A stretch of DNA of 49,458 bases from Methanomicrobium sp. (GTDB lineage Archaea; Halobacteriota; Methanomicrobia; Methanomicrobiales; Methanomicrobiaceae). The stretch covers positions 1 to 49,458 of the forward strand of contig JAFPWZ010000071.1 in the NCBI GenBank assembly GCA_017412625.1. The letters are read 5' to 3'. The translations under genes were made by a program, and so were the position numbers. Positions 17,401 through 26,138 of this stretch are shown here, piece after piece. Position 1 is the stretch's first letter. Each line of letters opens with the position of its first letter. Under the pieces are notes generated by a model. That model had not been told where the DNA came from, did not search any database, and was given only the letters and a program-made list of their open reading frames with translations.

Positions 17401-18294
17401 CGAATCTCCGAAGACCTCCTTTTTGCCCATTCTTGCCGAGCCTTTTACGGAAAAGAGCGCAAGCAGCGCCTTGCAGAACTTATCGGGATCGTCGGTAAGG
17501 ATCTCGGGGAGAATATCCCTTACATTTCGGAGATATTCCGTTCCCGTATCGGTGCCCTGCGTAAATTCGGCGGAAAGCTCGATAAGGTCTTCAACGGCAG
17601 CTCTGTATACGGGAGTTTCGTCGAAAAACTCCCTGTGAACAGCCTTTTTCTGTACGGCAAAACCGCCCGACCAGTTTTCAATAACGCCGTCGGGGTCGGC
17701 ATCCAGCTTCGCAAAGAACTCCGTTGCATACCGCCGTTTCTCGTGAAACTTCCTTAATATCTCGGTAAGCCCGTTGACGTCATAGATAAGAAGGCAGTAT
17801 GTTATGCTGTCGTAAACAGCCCGCTCCTTTGCGGAATTCACCGTTTCCGGCGAGACATAACTCCGTCTGCCGTTTCCGGAGAGTGATCTTCCGAGAAACA
17901 GGCTGTTTATGCAGTTGCCGACGAGATCCGCGTTCTCGGAGTTTGAAAGCACTTTAAATGCCGGATCAATGCCCAGTTCAACGGCATACTCGCGGATAAT
18001 CTTCGAACAGAACGAATGGAAGGTCGAGATATTCGCCCACATCATCTCTTCTTTTATCTCTTCCCATTCCCCGCTCGACTCTTTTCGAATTTCAGCCTCG
18101 ACACGCTCTTTCATCTCGGCGGCGGCTTTCTCGGTAAAAGTAAGGGCAAGAATCTCCGAAGGACGGCATCCGGCCTCTTTTATGAGCCTTATATAGCGGT
18201 TAACGAGCACATGCGTCTTTCCGGTGCCGGCTCCGGCGGTAACGCAGAGACTTATGTCGTGTCTGAGCGCCTCTTCCTGCATCTTTGTAAACAT
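14455..18294 (-). CDS. addA: AddA-like UvrD/RecB helicase-nuclease
   Basis: Superfamily 1A helicase fused to a C-terminal RecB-family nuclease, expected to process DNA double-strand ends. With the longer GTG start at 18297, Walker A is at residues 21-28 (AGAGTGKT). Motif II is IDEFQDTDPTQ, followed by VVGDPKQSIYLFRDAD and VNFRSTDAVL; SIMTVHASKGLEFPIVILPE and RLFYVACTRARDHL are motifs V and VI. The nuclease has GAIDRL (Asp1186), DYKTGS (Asp1199, Lys1201) and QMAVYQ. About 1,280 residues matches AddA. A low-complexity Asn/Asp/Gly insert lies near residues 960-990. ATG at 18294 overlaps the addB stop by one base; the GTG immediately before it is an alternative start. AGGGG precedes both. Confidence 0.92.
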   Translation of the reverse strand: MFTKMQEEALRHDISLCVTAGAGTGKTHVLVNRYIRLIKEAGCRPSEILALTFTEKAAAEMKERVEAEIRKESSGEWEEIKEEMMWANISTFHSFCSKIIREYAVELGIDPAFKVLSNSENADLVGNCINSLFLGRSLSGNGRRSYVSPETVNSAKERAVYDSITYCLLIYDVNGLTEILRKFHEKRRYATEFFAKLDADPDGVIENWSGGFAVQKKAVHREFFDETPVYRAAVEDLIELSAEFTQGTDTGTEYLRNVRDILPEILTDDPDKFCKALLALFSVKGSARMGKKEVFGDSLARLRESYSLLKSFYDSLPKDLLKIDVGKGSDEILRTIDILKHLGRVFNALDDLIESEKRSMGAADFTDMIDLTYLLFTSRSELIARDYAGRFRFIMIDEFQDTDPTQAEIIYRLIDISRSSCGNSPGESVKPCNALFVVGDPKQSIYLFRDADVAQFKDAGQKIREDFGGGTVSLDVNFRSTDAVLCFVNRLFSDIFAKCVNKWDFRYDPLSVSDKRKNDIGSVELILTQESGNSSEIPSVLNEAKAIASRIRSIVKDGDLRVYDKTRPAERATNGAEVAAADGTADESRPAKYGDIAVLIERRTNLKYFEYALRKYSIPYRVYGASGLYAKQEIKDCISLFSFLRNLHDGIALYGILRSPWFGFSDAELFRVFGGGNPFHNLRDIGNSDDTANSSLAEKSRSAYALLKSWRTLARRIAPSKLFARMIRESGLFAVYAGIAGGDMMTANVGKLADIIREHESEGYYTLDKLVYDLCFAAKSDDEEGEADLQPEIIGDNTVSIMTVHASKGLEFPIVILPELTGEKGGNREVSLFVDGDIGVGIKIPPLIDETTENVSDAESNDFIPSPPLALQKYLYQQKSHAETKRLFYVACTRARDHLILCGKVPKEGSEKEISVADATRGDSACRTRMSYLQRYLRFRLLETADSSGTSGISDTCAGNGNANDTCGDADNRGTDTEKAGNVDADNGEDNVCTLSGGISSGLYDISNSSFKATVRVIRYEDLPEYDDEKSAEDKKLIDADKLKAFDNSECGAGAAIDTGLAQSDSFTPFDRKFSVTEVNMYLRSPDEHREAYLMHKAANPAIKGLGRHNESVDKGIIIHEIFAGADPKHVFDRYLVKDAVEMEEYRKCYRNFIGNAFIAGAQTIACELEFTVNIGGYIFKGAIDRLMRKDGELMIIDYKTGSKTEESERNSKYAVQMAVYQTAVREMCGQNARTFIYYTQTDEFGEVVFDASEVCRTIEETCGRIIGEEADSRKWGNI

Positions 18295-21200
18295 CACTCA
18301 CCCCTCCAGAATTTCCGGGAAATAACCATACTGTCGTCGTAACCTTCCGCAGCGCCGTCTTCTGCCCGTTTTCCGCAACAGCCTTCAGACCTGCCGCCTT
18401 CATGACCCGCATCGGGGGCACCTTTATTGTATAAACCTGTATTCAGTTTATGCTCCAAAAGACGGAACTCCGAGACCCTGCAGACATCCGAGAATATGCA
18501 GTAGCTTTTGCAGTTGCTTAAGCTGTTTACGGGCGGAAAAACCCCGTTTCGGATGGAATCACGATATCCGCATGCCGCTTTTACCGAGTTGTCAAGAATC
18601 TCGGAGAATTCTGCATTGCCCATTTTTGAGAATTTCGAGTTGCAAAAGAGGTCTTTCTTTTCGCCGTCATAGATTACGGTCTTTCTGCTGACAAGCTTCT
18701 TTGAGATAACGTAGTAGCAACCGCCGGCGCCTTTCAAAGATCTACCCGAGATCTCCTCAAAAGCGCGGATATACAGCGGTAACTGGAGCGCTCTTCCGTT
18801 GATGATATCGTTTGCACTCGGGTGACCGCCCGTCTTGTAATCGATAACCGCGAAATCGTAACCGTCCGTGACATCAACCCGGTCGATGTATCCCTTTATC
18901 AGAAGACTCTCGCCGTCAGAGGAACTTACGCGTATCGGACGGTTTTGCAGGCTGTTTTGAGCATCAAAAGAGGAGTCTGAACCCGTATCGCAGTAAGATC
19001 CGTTTCCGTCAGCGCCGGAATCGCCGTCAGTGTCCGTGTCGCGGGAAGTCTCGGTTTCTCCCATTTCTTCCCCGATATACTTCCCGAATCCCACCTCAAA
19101 GCCTGCCGGGACAAGACCGCCTGCGCCGCAGGCAACTTCGTTCTCAATAAAGCGCCTGAAAATGCCGGTGAAATAAAACGAATCCTTCAGAATCTGAGCG
19201 GTCATGGCATCCCATGCGGGTCCCGATTTTCTGTATTTACCGATCTTTGATTCGGTAATCTTTGTGAGAAGTCCCAATGCCGCGGTTTTTTCGGACGCCA
19301 TGATACTTCTCTGATGAGTCTTCATCCATTCCGTATAGAATTCGGCAAGGGACTCGTGAATAAGGTTGCCGGTCTCCGAGGACGAGAGGGTGAGGTCTTC
19401 CTCAACAGGTTTATCCAGATAATATACATGCTTCAGCAGGAAACTGAAGGGGCAGTTGGCATACTGCTCGAGCGACGTCGGCGAAAACGCATAATCATCC
19501 CCGAATTTTGCGGCAATCGCGGCGCATATCTCCGAATCATCGGAGAGTATACCGTCATAAGCGCTCGTATAACCGCCCGTTCTCATAATCTCGGCGTTGA
19601 TGCGGTTTGCAACCGAAACAGGAGAAACATAATTCAGCGCGGGATTATTATTTAACGGTCTGCCGGCGGCAATATCCAGACCTGCATTCTTCTGCGAACG
19701 GAGTGCGGAATGAATAAGTTCCCTCTCGGGCATCCCGGCCGCATCGAGCCGCTCGACTGCCGCGATGTAAAACGGCGACGGGAGCGTGTCTTTTACCGCA
19801 GAAGCGCGGGTTGTCAGATAGAGACCCCGCTCTGCGCTGCACAGCGCCGATATGAAATAGAACGTCTCCCAGCGGATTTTTTCGCGCCTTTTATCACTCC
19901 AGAGAAGTTTACTCTCGTTCTCGGTAATATAGGGGATGAGTTTGGGCAGAAGCGGCAGTTTGCCGTCGACAAGCCCCGCCATAAAGAGATATTTATAGCC
20001 GTTACTCTGAAGACCGTTCATTCCGAGGACCTGAACGGCGGAAGAATCATGCAGCTCCGCGGCACTGCACCCCGCGACCGAGGCTCTCAGACTGCCGGCG
20101 AACTCCTGAAAAGAGATTTTTTCGACGAAAAACTGCTCGGATATATCATATAAATCGGATACGAGTTTATAGAATTTTTCCAGAGCGGAATTGTCGCTGA
20201 GAGAAAGTTGCGAACCGCAATCATCCGGAAGGATTGGAAGGCTGTATCTTCGGAGCAGATCAAGGTAATTCTGTATGTGCTCGGAATACCGTGCGCTCTT
20301 ATTGAGCGCATTCAGTTCGCTTAAAAACGGGATAACGCTTTCCGAAATTAACCGAATATCGGCAATATCTCTTTTTATCTCGTTCTTTTTGAACTCGGGA
20401 AGCGACACGTCGCCGAGTTTCGCTTCTTTTTGCCGCAGAAGCCACTCGACAGAGTTCTCCCATGAATGAAGTCCGTTACCGATATTGCCCGCAATTGCCG
20501 TCTTCTCTATAAGATACTGGTCGGCAGTCCTGCCTTTGAGCCTGAAATACGGCGATGCGAAGAGTTCCCCCACGGATCGCGGGGAGAAATTTTCGGAGAT
20601 AATCCGCGGTATCAGCATAAGGGACTGGACAATCGGGGAATTTGCAAGAGACAGCGGCACGTATGCCGAATATTTCAGATTGAAATCTCCGAATATCTCG
20701 TCGAGCAGCGCCAGATTGCTCTGCGGGTCGGGGAAAGATATCGCTATATCCGACGGCGACACCCCCTTTTCTATGAGCGAATGAATCTCCTCGGCAATTG
20801 CGGAGATCTCCGATTTTGCATTCGGGAAGCATCTCGCATATACCTGCACGGCGCTGTCATCGGATGCCGATGTTGATACCGATGACCCGGCGACACCTGC
20901 TGCCGATGTTCCCGATACTGCCGATTCACCTCCATCCCTCTGATCTTCTTTTAAGTCATCTCCGAATATCCGCTCGTACTCCGTGCATACCGGATTCGGA
21001 GAGAGTTCCGCCGTCTCATGCGGCTCAAACCAGCTTCCGTCATCGCTACATATCCGCTTGTTCTCCGAATACGGTATGTAGTATACGGTCTTTGCCGCCG
21101 CTTTAGAAACGGCGGTGAGAAAAGCGCGAAGCGAAGGCACGGGTTCATATATTCCGAAGAGAATAACGGATGAATCCTTCATCGAATTTGCTTTGCCGTC

Positions 21201-21872
21201 ACCGTCGCTGTTGCCGTTACCTTTGCCGTTACCTTTGCCGTCGTCGTAACCGTTTTCTATAAACTCCGCCGCCCTTGTGTAGAGCAACTCGGGACTTACA
21301 AGACGATCCTTCTCGATAATCGCAAGATATCGGTCGATTATGGCGGTGAGGGCACGATTTTTCGCCGACGGATGCTCCGAATCCGATTTCAGAACCGACC
21401 CGTAATCCGATCTCTGCTCGCATATGCTGTAGATAAGGGTATAGAGATCGTTTAAAAGACCGGACGTAAACTCCTTTGTAGGCGAAAGCGACTCGACAAA
21501 AGTTCGGTCGGATTTAATCACCCGCGTCAGAATCATCTTTGCCTCAACATCGCTTATCAGCCGATAACCGTGATTCTGCCTGACAATCTCTTCGGCAAGC
21601 ATCTTCGGAGTGCATACCGACTTTTTTGCAACGGCAATGCCGCCGGAGAGCATCCCGCGTATTACTCTCTGAACCAGTGCGGTGGTCGGCAGGACAAAAT
21701 ATGAGTTAAAAGGCGACTCACGACAGTATTTCCCGAAGAGATCTTCCGATTCGGAACAGCCCCTGCCGAAAGGTGTTTTTACCAGTATTCTCCGGCATTC
21801 AGTTTTTCGGTATTCCGACCCCGAGTCAGAGGCTGAAGTGCCCGTTTCGGAACCGGCGGATATCTCGGACAT
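18294..21872 (-). CDS. addB: AddB-like helicase/nuclease subunit with iron-sulfur nuclease
   Basis: Partner of AddA. The 1192 residues have a helicase-like N-terminus without an intact Walker A (LVKTPFGRGCSESEDLF replaces it), as in RexB-type subunits. The C-terminal nuclease shows KGYIDRVDVTD and VIDYKTGGHPS. Cysteines in YANCPFSFLL and the terminal NCKSYCIFSDVC match the pattern of the AddB 4Fe-4S staple, with one extra spacer residue in the second cluster. There are disordered Gly/Asn/Asp inserts near residues 212-228 (12-base DNA repeat) and near 950-975. It is the first gene of the operon: a TATA-like box at 21904-21917 and no Shine-Dalgarno before the ATG. Overlaps addA. Confidence 0.88.
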   Translation of the reverse strand: MSEISAGSETGTSASDSGSEYRKTECRRILVKTPFGRGCSESEDLFGKYCRESPFNSYFVLPTTALVQRVIRGMLSGGIAVAKKSVCTPKMLAEEIVRQNHGYRLISDVEAKMILTRVIKSDRTFVESLSPTKEFTSGLLNDLYTLIYSICEQRSDYGSVLKSDSEHPSAKNRALTAIIDRYLAIIEKDRLVSPELLYTRAAEFIENGYDDGKGNGKGNGNSDGDGKANSMKDSSVILFGIYEPVPSLRAFLTAVSKAAAKTVYYIPYSENKRICSDDGSWFEPHETAELSPNPVCTEYERIFGDDLKEDQRDGGESAVSGTSAAGVAGSSVSTSASDDSAVQVYARCFPNAKSEISAIAEEIHSLIEKGVSPSDIAISFPDPQSNLALLDEIFGDFNLKYSAYVPLSLANSPIVQSLMLIPRIISENFSPRSVGELFASPYFRLKGRTADQYLIEKTAIAGNIGNGLHSWENSVEWLLRQKEAKLGDVSLPEFKKNEIKRDIADIRLISESVIPFLSELNALNKSARYSEHIQNYLDLLRRYSLPILPDDCGSQLSLSDNSALEKFYKLVSDLYDISEQFFVEKISFQEFAGSLRASVAGCSAAELHDSSAVQVLGMNGLQSNGYKYLFMAGLVDGKLPLLPKLIPYITENESKLLWSDKRREKIRWETFYFISALCSAERGLYLTTRASAVKDTLPSPFYIAAVERLDAAGMPERELIHSALRSQKNAGLDIAAGRPLNNNPALNYVSPVSVANRINAEIMRTGGYTSAYDGILSDDSEICAAIAAKFGDDYAFSPTSLEQYANCPFSFLLKHVYYLDKPVEEDLTLSSSETGNLIHESLAEFYTEWMKTHQRSIMASEKTAALGLLTKITESKIGKYRKSGPAWDAMTAQILKDSFYFTGIFRRFIENEVACGAGGLVPAGFEVGFGKYIGEEMGETETSRDTDTDGDSGADGNGSYCDTGSDSSFDAQNSLQNRPIRVSSSDGESLLIKGYIDRVDVTDGYDFAVIDYKTGGHPSANDIINGRALQLPLYIRAFEEISGRSLKGAGGCYYVISKKLVSRKTVIYDGEKKDLFCNSKFSKMGNAEFSEILDNSVKAACGYRDSIRNGVFPPVNSLSNCKSYCIFSDVCRVSEFRLLEHKLNTGLYNKGAPDAGHEGGRSEGCCGKRAEDGAAEGYDDSMVISRKFWRGE
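21211..21240. repeat. 12-bp tandem repeat inside addB
   Basis: Two and a half copies of TTGCCGTTACCT. On the coding (minus) strand they encode alternating Gly-Lys and Gly-Asn in a disordered insert. The period is a multiple of three, so length changes would keep the frame. Confidence 0.85.
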
Positions 21873-21903
21873 GTCTGAATGTTTTCAAAGTATGTGCTGT
21901 GTG

Positions 21904-21917
21904 TTTAAAAATATACT
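21904..21917 (-). promoter_or_regulatory. TATA-like promoter for addB-addA-ogg
   Basis: On the minus strand AGTATATTTTTAAA lies about 32-45 bases before the addB ATG, predicting a very short leader. thiL upstream is separated by 118 bases with a T-run near 21966, so the repair genes probably have their own promoter. Confidence 0.45.
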
Positions 21918-21990
21918 TCGCGCAGTGCGAAAGTAATAATGTGAAAACATGAACTCGGGGGAAACAAAAAATTAATTTCAGCCTCAGCCG

Positions 21991-22977
21991 TTACTCCCAA
22001 CTGTGCAGATAACCGCGGTTTTCGGCAATCCTGCCGTTTACAAAGACGCCCTTCTCATCGGTGACAACGCCTATTTTATATCCGAGAGACAGTGAACCGG
22101 CAATCTGTCCGGCGCCGGTTTCGCCGAATAATTCCGTGCAGGCGGTTTTGAGAGACTCTCCCGAGACTATTTTTTCATAGGTCTCCGGACTGCATACGTA
22201 CAGAAGTCCGAAATCGCCGGCGCCGAAGAATGCCGTCTCAAAATCTATGCCCGCGGCATCATCAACGGGAATCAGGTCTTTATCGATTGAAAAACCGCAT
22301 CCGTTCCGCTCCGCAAGATCATGCAGAGAGAGGGACAGACCGTCCGAGATGTCCATCATGGAAAGAACGCCCGTTTTGCCGAGTACCTGTCCCTCAAAGA
22401 CCTTTGGCTGCGGCTCGCAGAGTGCCTTAAACGCCGCCGTATCCGCCCTCTTATTCGCAGCCGATGACTCGTAATAGTCCATCAGACCGCGTTGCGCAAC
22501 GCCGAGATTGCCGCAGACACAGACTATGTCCCCCGCTCTCAAAGGGCGCTCCCGCTTTGCCTTTCGCGAGACATAACGCTCGGGGCTTACCGCTCCTATT
22601 CCCGTCGTAACTATCGTAAGCTCGCTGTGGGAATCGATATCGCCGCCTGCAAGCTTTGCCCCGAACTTCCTGCAGCAGTCGTCGGCGCCGCGTGTAATCT
22701 CCTCTATACGTCCCGCACCCGTGTCGTCAAGACCTGCGGCAAGAAGAAGAAAGAGCGGTCTCGAACCCGTGCTTGCAAGATCCGAGAGCGTAACGGCGGC
22801 GCTCATCCAGCCGATCTGCCGGTCGGTCATGCCTTTCGGGAAATCGGTCTTCTCATGGAGCATATCGGTTGTTGCCGTCAGATACTCGTTTCCGTGCGGG
22901 AAGACCGCACAGTCGTCCTCGGTATTCGAACTCCCGATAATCGCGGAGATCATCCTTACAATATCGCGGTCATTCAT
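21991..22977 (-). CDS. thiL: Thiamine-monophosphate kinase
   Basis: Phosphorylates thiamine monophosphate to the diphosphate cofactor, the last step of the pathway. The 328 residues have the PurM/ThiL fold: TEDDCAVF (metal/ATP Asp pair), TTDMLHEKTDFP, VTLSDLASTGSRPLFLLLAAGLDD, KLAGGDIDSHSELTIVTTGIG, MMDISDGLSLSLHDLA and DEKGVFVNG. The usual GGEDYELLF motif is replaced by GAGDFGLLYVC, a divergence worth noting although the fold is clear. ATG at 22977 lacks a strong Shine-Dalgarno. The 5' flank contains degenerate purine-rich repeats. Confidence 0.9.
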   Translation of the reverse strand: MNDRDIVRMISAIIGSSNTEDDCAVFPHGNEYLTATTDMLHEKTDFPKGMTDRQIGWMSAAVTLSDLASTGSRPLFLLLAAGLDDTGAGRIEEITRGADDCCRKFGAKLAGGDIDSHSELTIVTTGIGAVSPERYVSRKAKRERPLRAGDIVCVCGNLGVAQRGLMDYYESSAANKRADTAAFKALCEPQPKVFEGQVLGKTGVLSMMDISDGLSLSLHDLAERNGCGFSIDKDLIPVDDAAGIDFETAFFGAGDFGLLYVCSPETYEKIVSGESLKTACTELFGETGAGQIAGSLSLGYKIGVVTDEKGVFVNGRIAENRGYLHSWE

Positions 22978-23083
22978 GCCTTATCATACCCCATACTATC
23001 ACATTTCACACTATCACCCTTGTACTGTCATCCCCCATAACTCATCACCCGTCATAACATATCATCCTCATAAATTATCTTCC
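22978..23083. repeat. Degenerate purine/pyrimidine repeats between DUF460 and thiL genes
   Basis: On the plus strand the segment is a chain of short words such as CATAAC, TATCATCC, CTCATAA and ATCACCC repeated with variation every 10-20 bases. On the minus strand it reads as ATGA/GGTGAT-like words. No clean unit length and no credible gene. Confidence 0.55.
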
Positions 23084-25216
23084 TCATAACACATCATCTC
23101 CGCCTTCGGCTTCGTCCTCCCACTTCTTTATCTGCTTCTCGCGGTTCTTTGCCCGCACCTTCTCGACATTCCTCGCCTCCACGACCCTCTGATTCTTATA
23201 CTCGCGGAATATGGAGAACAGCATCTCCCTGTTCTTCTCGCGCTCGTAGACTTCCTGCTCGGCAGTCCAGCGGGTAAGCGCCTCCTCGAAATGCTCGCGT
23301 TTTACCGTGCCCGTGCGGCCGCGGACGGTAACAAATACCTCGGAGACGGCGATAAGCGGGATGCGTTCATCCCTCAGGGCATACATCAGACGCATATCTT
23401 TGCTGTCCGCAATCACGGCACGCACCAGCGAATCGGAGAGATAAGAGACCGCCGCATTCCCCCAGCCGTCGGTCCTTACGGGATAGATTATGTCGCCTTC
23501 GCGGATTCCCAGCTCATCGTCCATCTCCTTAAGTTCCTCCTTTGTAAGCGCGGACAGAACTTTTACGGGGATGTGTTTTGCGGCATCATCCTCATTGAAG
23601 TCATTGAACTCCTTGAGCCGTTTAATCTTCCTCTGAAGGCGCCGGTTTTCGCGCTCCTGCTTCCTCAACAGTTTTTTAACCGAGATTATCTGATTGTCGC
23701 GCTCGGCAATGGTCTGATTCTCCTTTCTCTTCTCGAAACGCTCGGTTCTCTCGGCAGAGAGCTGTTTCTTAAGGCTCTTTATCTCCGCTTCCTTATCTTT
23801 CAGCTCTTTGCGGATATCGTCGATATGATTTCTGAGGTCCTTTATCATCCCCTCAAGCTGGGCGGTACGCAATGCCGATGCCGAACCCAGACTGTCGGCA
23901 TCGGAGACCGAAGACGAAGAACCCGAAAAGACTGAAGAGACTGAAGAGATTGAAGAGACCGAAGATCCCCCGGGACCGTTTTCACCCGCAACCTGCGATG
24001 CGGTCACGTTTGCGGACGCACGGGCAGAAGGTATGAGATCCGAGATAATCTGTTCGGGTGAATAACCGCGTATTATTCCCGCACGGACGATATCCAGATC
24101 GTAGCCCGCGGGAATGCGCTTCTCGATAGTCTGAAATTTCTGTCTGTAAAATTTGTAGGCATCCAGCGCCGCCGAGAGCGAATCGCGCTCGTGATCGTTG
24201 CCGTATGACAGACCGTATGCGTTGCAGAGCGCCGCTTTCTCATCCTGCGTCTTGGAGACTTTCGGGGTATGGGGAACGGCATTGAAGGCACGGCGAATCT
24301 TTTCGACCGACATCGGCATCTGGGCGACATCCGAGGCGACAACAACGGGGTTTCCTGTCTCGGCAATCTCCTGCGTCCAGTCCGAGAGAGACATGCGGCG
24401 TGCGCTCTTCAGTTTCAGCAGATTGCCTTCCATGTCAAGGACGGCAATACCCACGGTGGTGCCCGGGTCGATGCCGACGATTACATGCTTCTTTCTCGTG
24501 TTCTGCGAGACAAAACGGATTTTATCGAGTCTTCCCGCGGCAATGCGGACCTGATAGTCCATAGAGCGTCCCGCCTGCACGGGTATCTGTTTTCGGCCTG
24601 CAAAAACATGAAAATGGACGCGTTTCATGCCGCAGAAACCCGCATACTCGGTCTTCTCGAAACGAAGCCCCTTCTCTTTCAGGCGGCTCTCGATCTCCCT
24701 CGATTTGACCAGAACGGCGCCGTTGACCTTGCGTGCATAGCGATTCTGGCTCCAGCCGCCTTTTCCGAGAGAGCGGTTTCTCGAGACCGTGATTCCGCAG
24801 GTGTCGTCGAAGACAATCACCTCGCTGCCGGCGCCCAGCTCGGCAACGTGCGCAATCGTCTTGGATTCGGAATACGGATCGAGCTTGTTCTGAAGGCGGA
24901 TATTGTAGCGTGCGGCAACCTGCTGGAGCGATTCGGGTTCCTGATGCATGCCGCGGGTGACAAGAACGACCTTTGTCGCCGGCGGAAGCATCTGCATGAA
25001 AGCGACAAGTTCCTGAATGTTCTGCGATATCTCCTGAAGGCTGTCGACGGCAAGAATGTCGGGCTGCTCCGCGTTTATGCGCCGTATCAGCCTGAAAAGA
25101 GAGACCTCGGCGGTATCCTTTATCTCGCCCGCGTCGCGGACCGTGAGAGCAAAAACAGGTTTCCTTGTCCTGGAACGGACAGACCCGCCGATAATGTCGA
25201 TTCCGAAGATTTTCAT
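23084..25216 (-). CDS. DUF460 protein: archaeal RuvC/YqgF-like RNase H-fold nuclease candidate
   Basis: A 710-residue protein of the archaeal COG2433/DUF460 family, whose role is not established. Seen: an N-terminal domain (MKIFGIDIIGGSV, DILAVDSLQEI, KVVLVTRGMHQEP); a central RNase H-like domain starting VIVGIDPGTTVGIAVLD (about residue 246), with ASDVAQMP and the late acidic HERDSLSAALDAYKFY; a Ser-rich insert of about 30 residues (415-450); a long coiled coil (about 450-545); and a C-terminal domain (DEGDIIYPVRTDGWGNAAV-like) ending in a basic helix. The Ser-rich insert is encoded by a 9-base tandem repeat. Neighbouring rio2 is upstream on the same strand, 49 bases away; a ribosome-related function is only inference. 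Confidence 0.9.
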   Translation of the reverse strand: MKIFGIDIIGGSVRSRTRKPVFALTVRDAGEIKDTAEVSLFRLIRRINAEQPDILAVDSLQEISQNIQELVAFMQMLPPATKVVLVTRGMHQEPESLQQVAARYNIRLQNKLDPYSESKTIAHVAELGAGSEVIVFDDTCGITVSRNRSLGKGGWSQNRYARKVNGAVLVKSREIESRLKEKGLRFEKTEYAGFCGMKRVHFHVFAGRKQIPVQAGRSMDYQVRIAAGRLDKIRFVSQNTRKKHVIVGIDPGTTVGIAVLDMEGNLLKLKSARRMSLSDWTQEIAETGNPVVVASDVAQMPMSVEKIRRAFNAVPHTPKVSKTQDEKAALCNAYGLSYGNDHERDSLSAALDAYKFYRQKFQTIEKRIPAGYDLDIVRAGIIRGYSPEQIISDLIPSARASANVTASQVAGENGPGGSSVSSISSVSSVFSGSSSSVSDADSLGSASALRTAQLEGMIKDLRNHIDDIRKELKDKEAEIKSLKKQLSAERTERFEKRKENQTIAERDNQIISVKKLLRKQERENRRLQRKIKRLKEFNDFNEDDAAKHIPVKVLSALTKEELKEMDDELGIREGDIIYPVRTDGWGNAAVSYLSDSLVRAVIADSKDMRLMYALRDERIPLIAVSEVFVTVRGRTGTVKREHFEEALTRWTAEQEVYEREKNREMLFSIFREYKNQRVVEARNVEKVRAKNREKQIKKWEDEAEGGDDVL
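23931..23966. repeat. 9-bp tandem repeat inside the DUF460 gene
   Basis: Four copies of ACTGAAGAG or close variants (ACTGAAGAG twice, ATTGAAGAG, ACCGAAGAT). The minus strand encodes a Ser-Ser-Val/Ile tract in a disordered insert. Confidence 0.85.
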
Positions 25217-25265
25217 GTGCTACCGCATCAGGCATTCAGTTTATGCATTATGTTCAGGTTTCGGT

Positions 25266-26138
25266 TCAGGCATCGGTTTTGCCTGTAATCATATCGCGAA
25301 TCTTCTCTGGAGACTCGACAATATTGTATTTTTTCGCGAAATACGTTGTAATGTTTGAGATATCGCGAAGGAGGATATCATCGGCATTCTGATGGGTCGG
25401 CTCTATCCACTGCGGCCAGTCGATTACCCAGACCGAATCGCCGTCTGTCATCACATTGAACTCGGATAGGTCGTTATGGATGAATCCGAGTTCGTAGGCC
25501 TTTTTTATGTTTGCGAATATGGCGTCGAATACCTCACGCGGCTCTTCAAGGACTGCCTGATGGAGGTTGACGCCGGCAATATAGGACATTGCGACTACAT
25601 TGCGGTTTACGGCTATCGGGATGGGCACATTGACGCCGCCTTTCCTAAGGGCTTTGAGGGCTTCAAACTCCTGTCTTGCCGAGTATGTCGAGGCAAATAT
25701 CCACGGGAAATGACTCCACTCCGGCATAAATCCGCGGTTAAGTCTTGCCGACTGAAACGATCTCTGACCTATGCAGTGAAGTTTTATCACGAGAGCACCC
25801 GTTCCCAGCGCCTCATAGACCGAGGATTCCTTGCCGACGCCGATGAGCGAGCCCAAAGCCGTTACGGTGCCGTTCTTGACAAGCGAGGTTACGGCAAGCG
25901 CGTCGTATCCCGAAAATGTGAGCTGATATCCCCTGTAGGGCACGGAACTGCTCTTGACCATGTTCTTCTCCATGAGCTGACCGAGCCTGTATTCCATCTC
26001 CGCTGCAGAAAGACGCGAGCTTTTCCGGATGTTCTCCTCCGGCACCCAGAGGTATTTCTTCATGAGCCTCTCCAACGTCTTAAGAAGCAGGATTTCATAT
26101 TTGTGAAGCCCTTTTATGTCCCCGGGAGATACCGTCAT
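25266..26138 (-). CDS. rio2: Rio2-family serine/threonine protein kinase/ATPase
   Basis: RIO kinases act in small-subunit ribosome maturation. The 290 residues contain the Rio2-specific N-terminal winged helix (about 1-85), the glycine-poor ATP loop GVGKESSVYEA (100-110), Lys119 in LVIKLH, the catalytic loop HNDLSEFNVM (Asp223) and the metal-binding IDWPQ (Asp240), where RIO proteins have IDFPQ. ATG at 26138 has no Shine-Dalgarno, and only 40 bases separate it from the divergent gene at 26179, so the two promoters must overlap. Confidence 0.94.
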   Translation of the reverse strand: MTVSPGDIKGLHKYEILLLKTLERLMKKYLWVPEENIRKSSRLSAAEMEYRLGQLMEKNMVKSSSVPYRGYQLTFSGYDALAVTSLVKNGTVTALGSLIGVGKESSVYEALGTGALVIKLHCIGQRSFQSARLNRGFMPEWSHFPWIFASTYSARQEFEALKALRKGGVNVPIPIAVNRNVVAMSYIAGVNLHQAVLEEPREVFDAIFANIKKAYELGFIHNDLSEFNVMTDGDSVWVIDWPQWIEPTHQNADDILLRDISNITTYFAKKYNIVESPEKIRDMITGKTDA

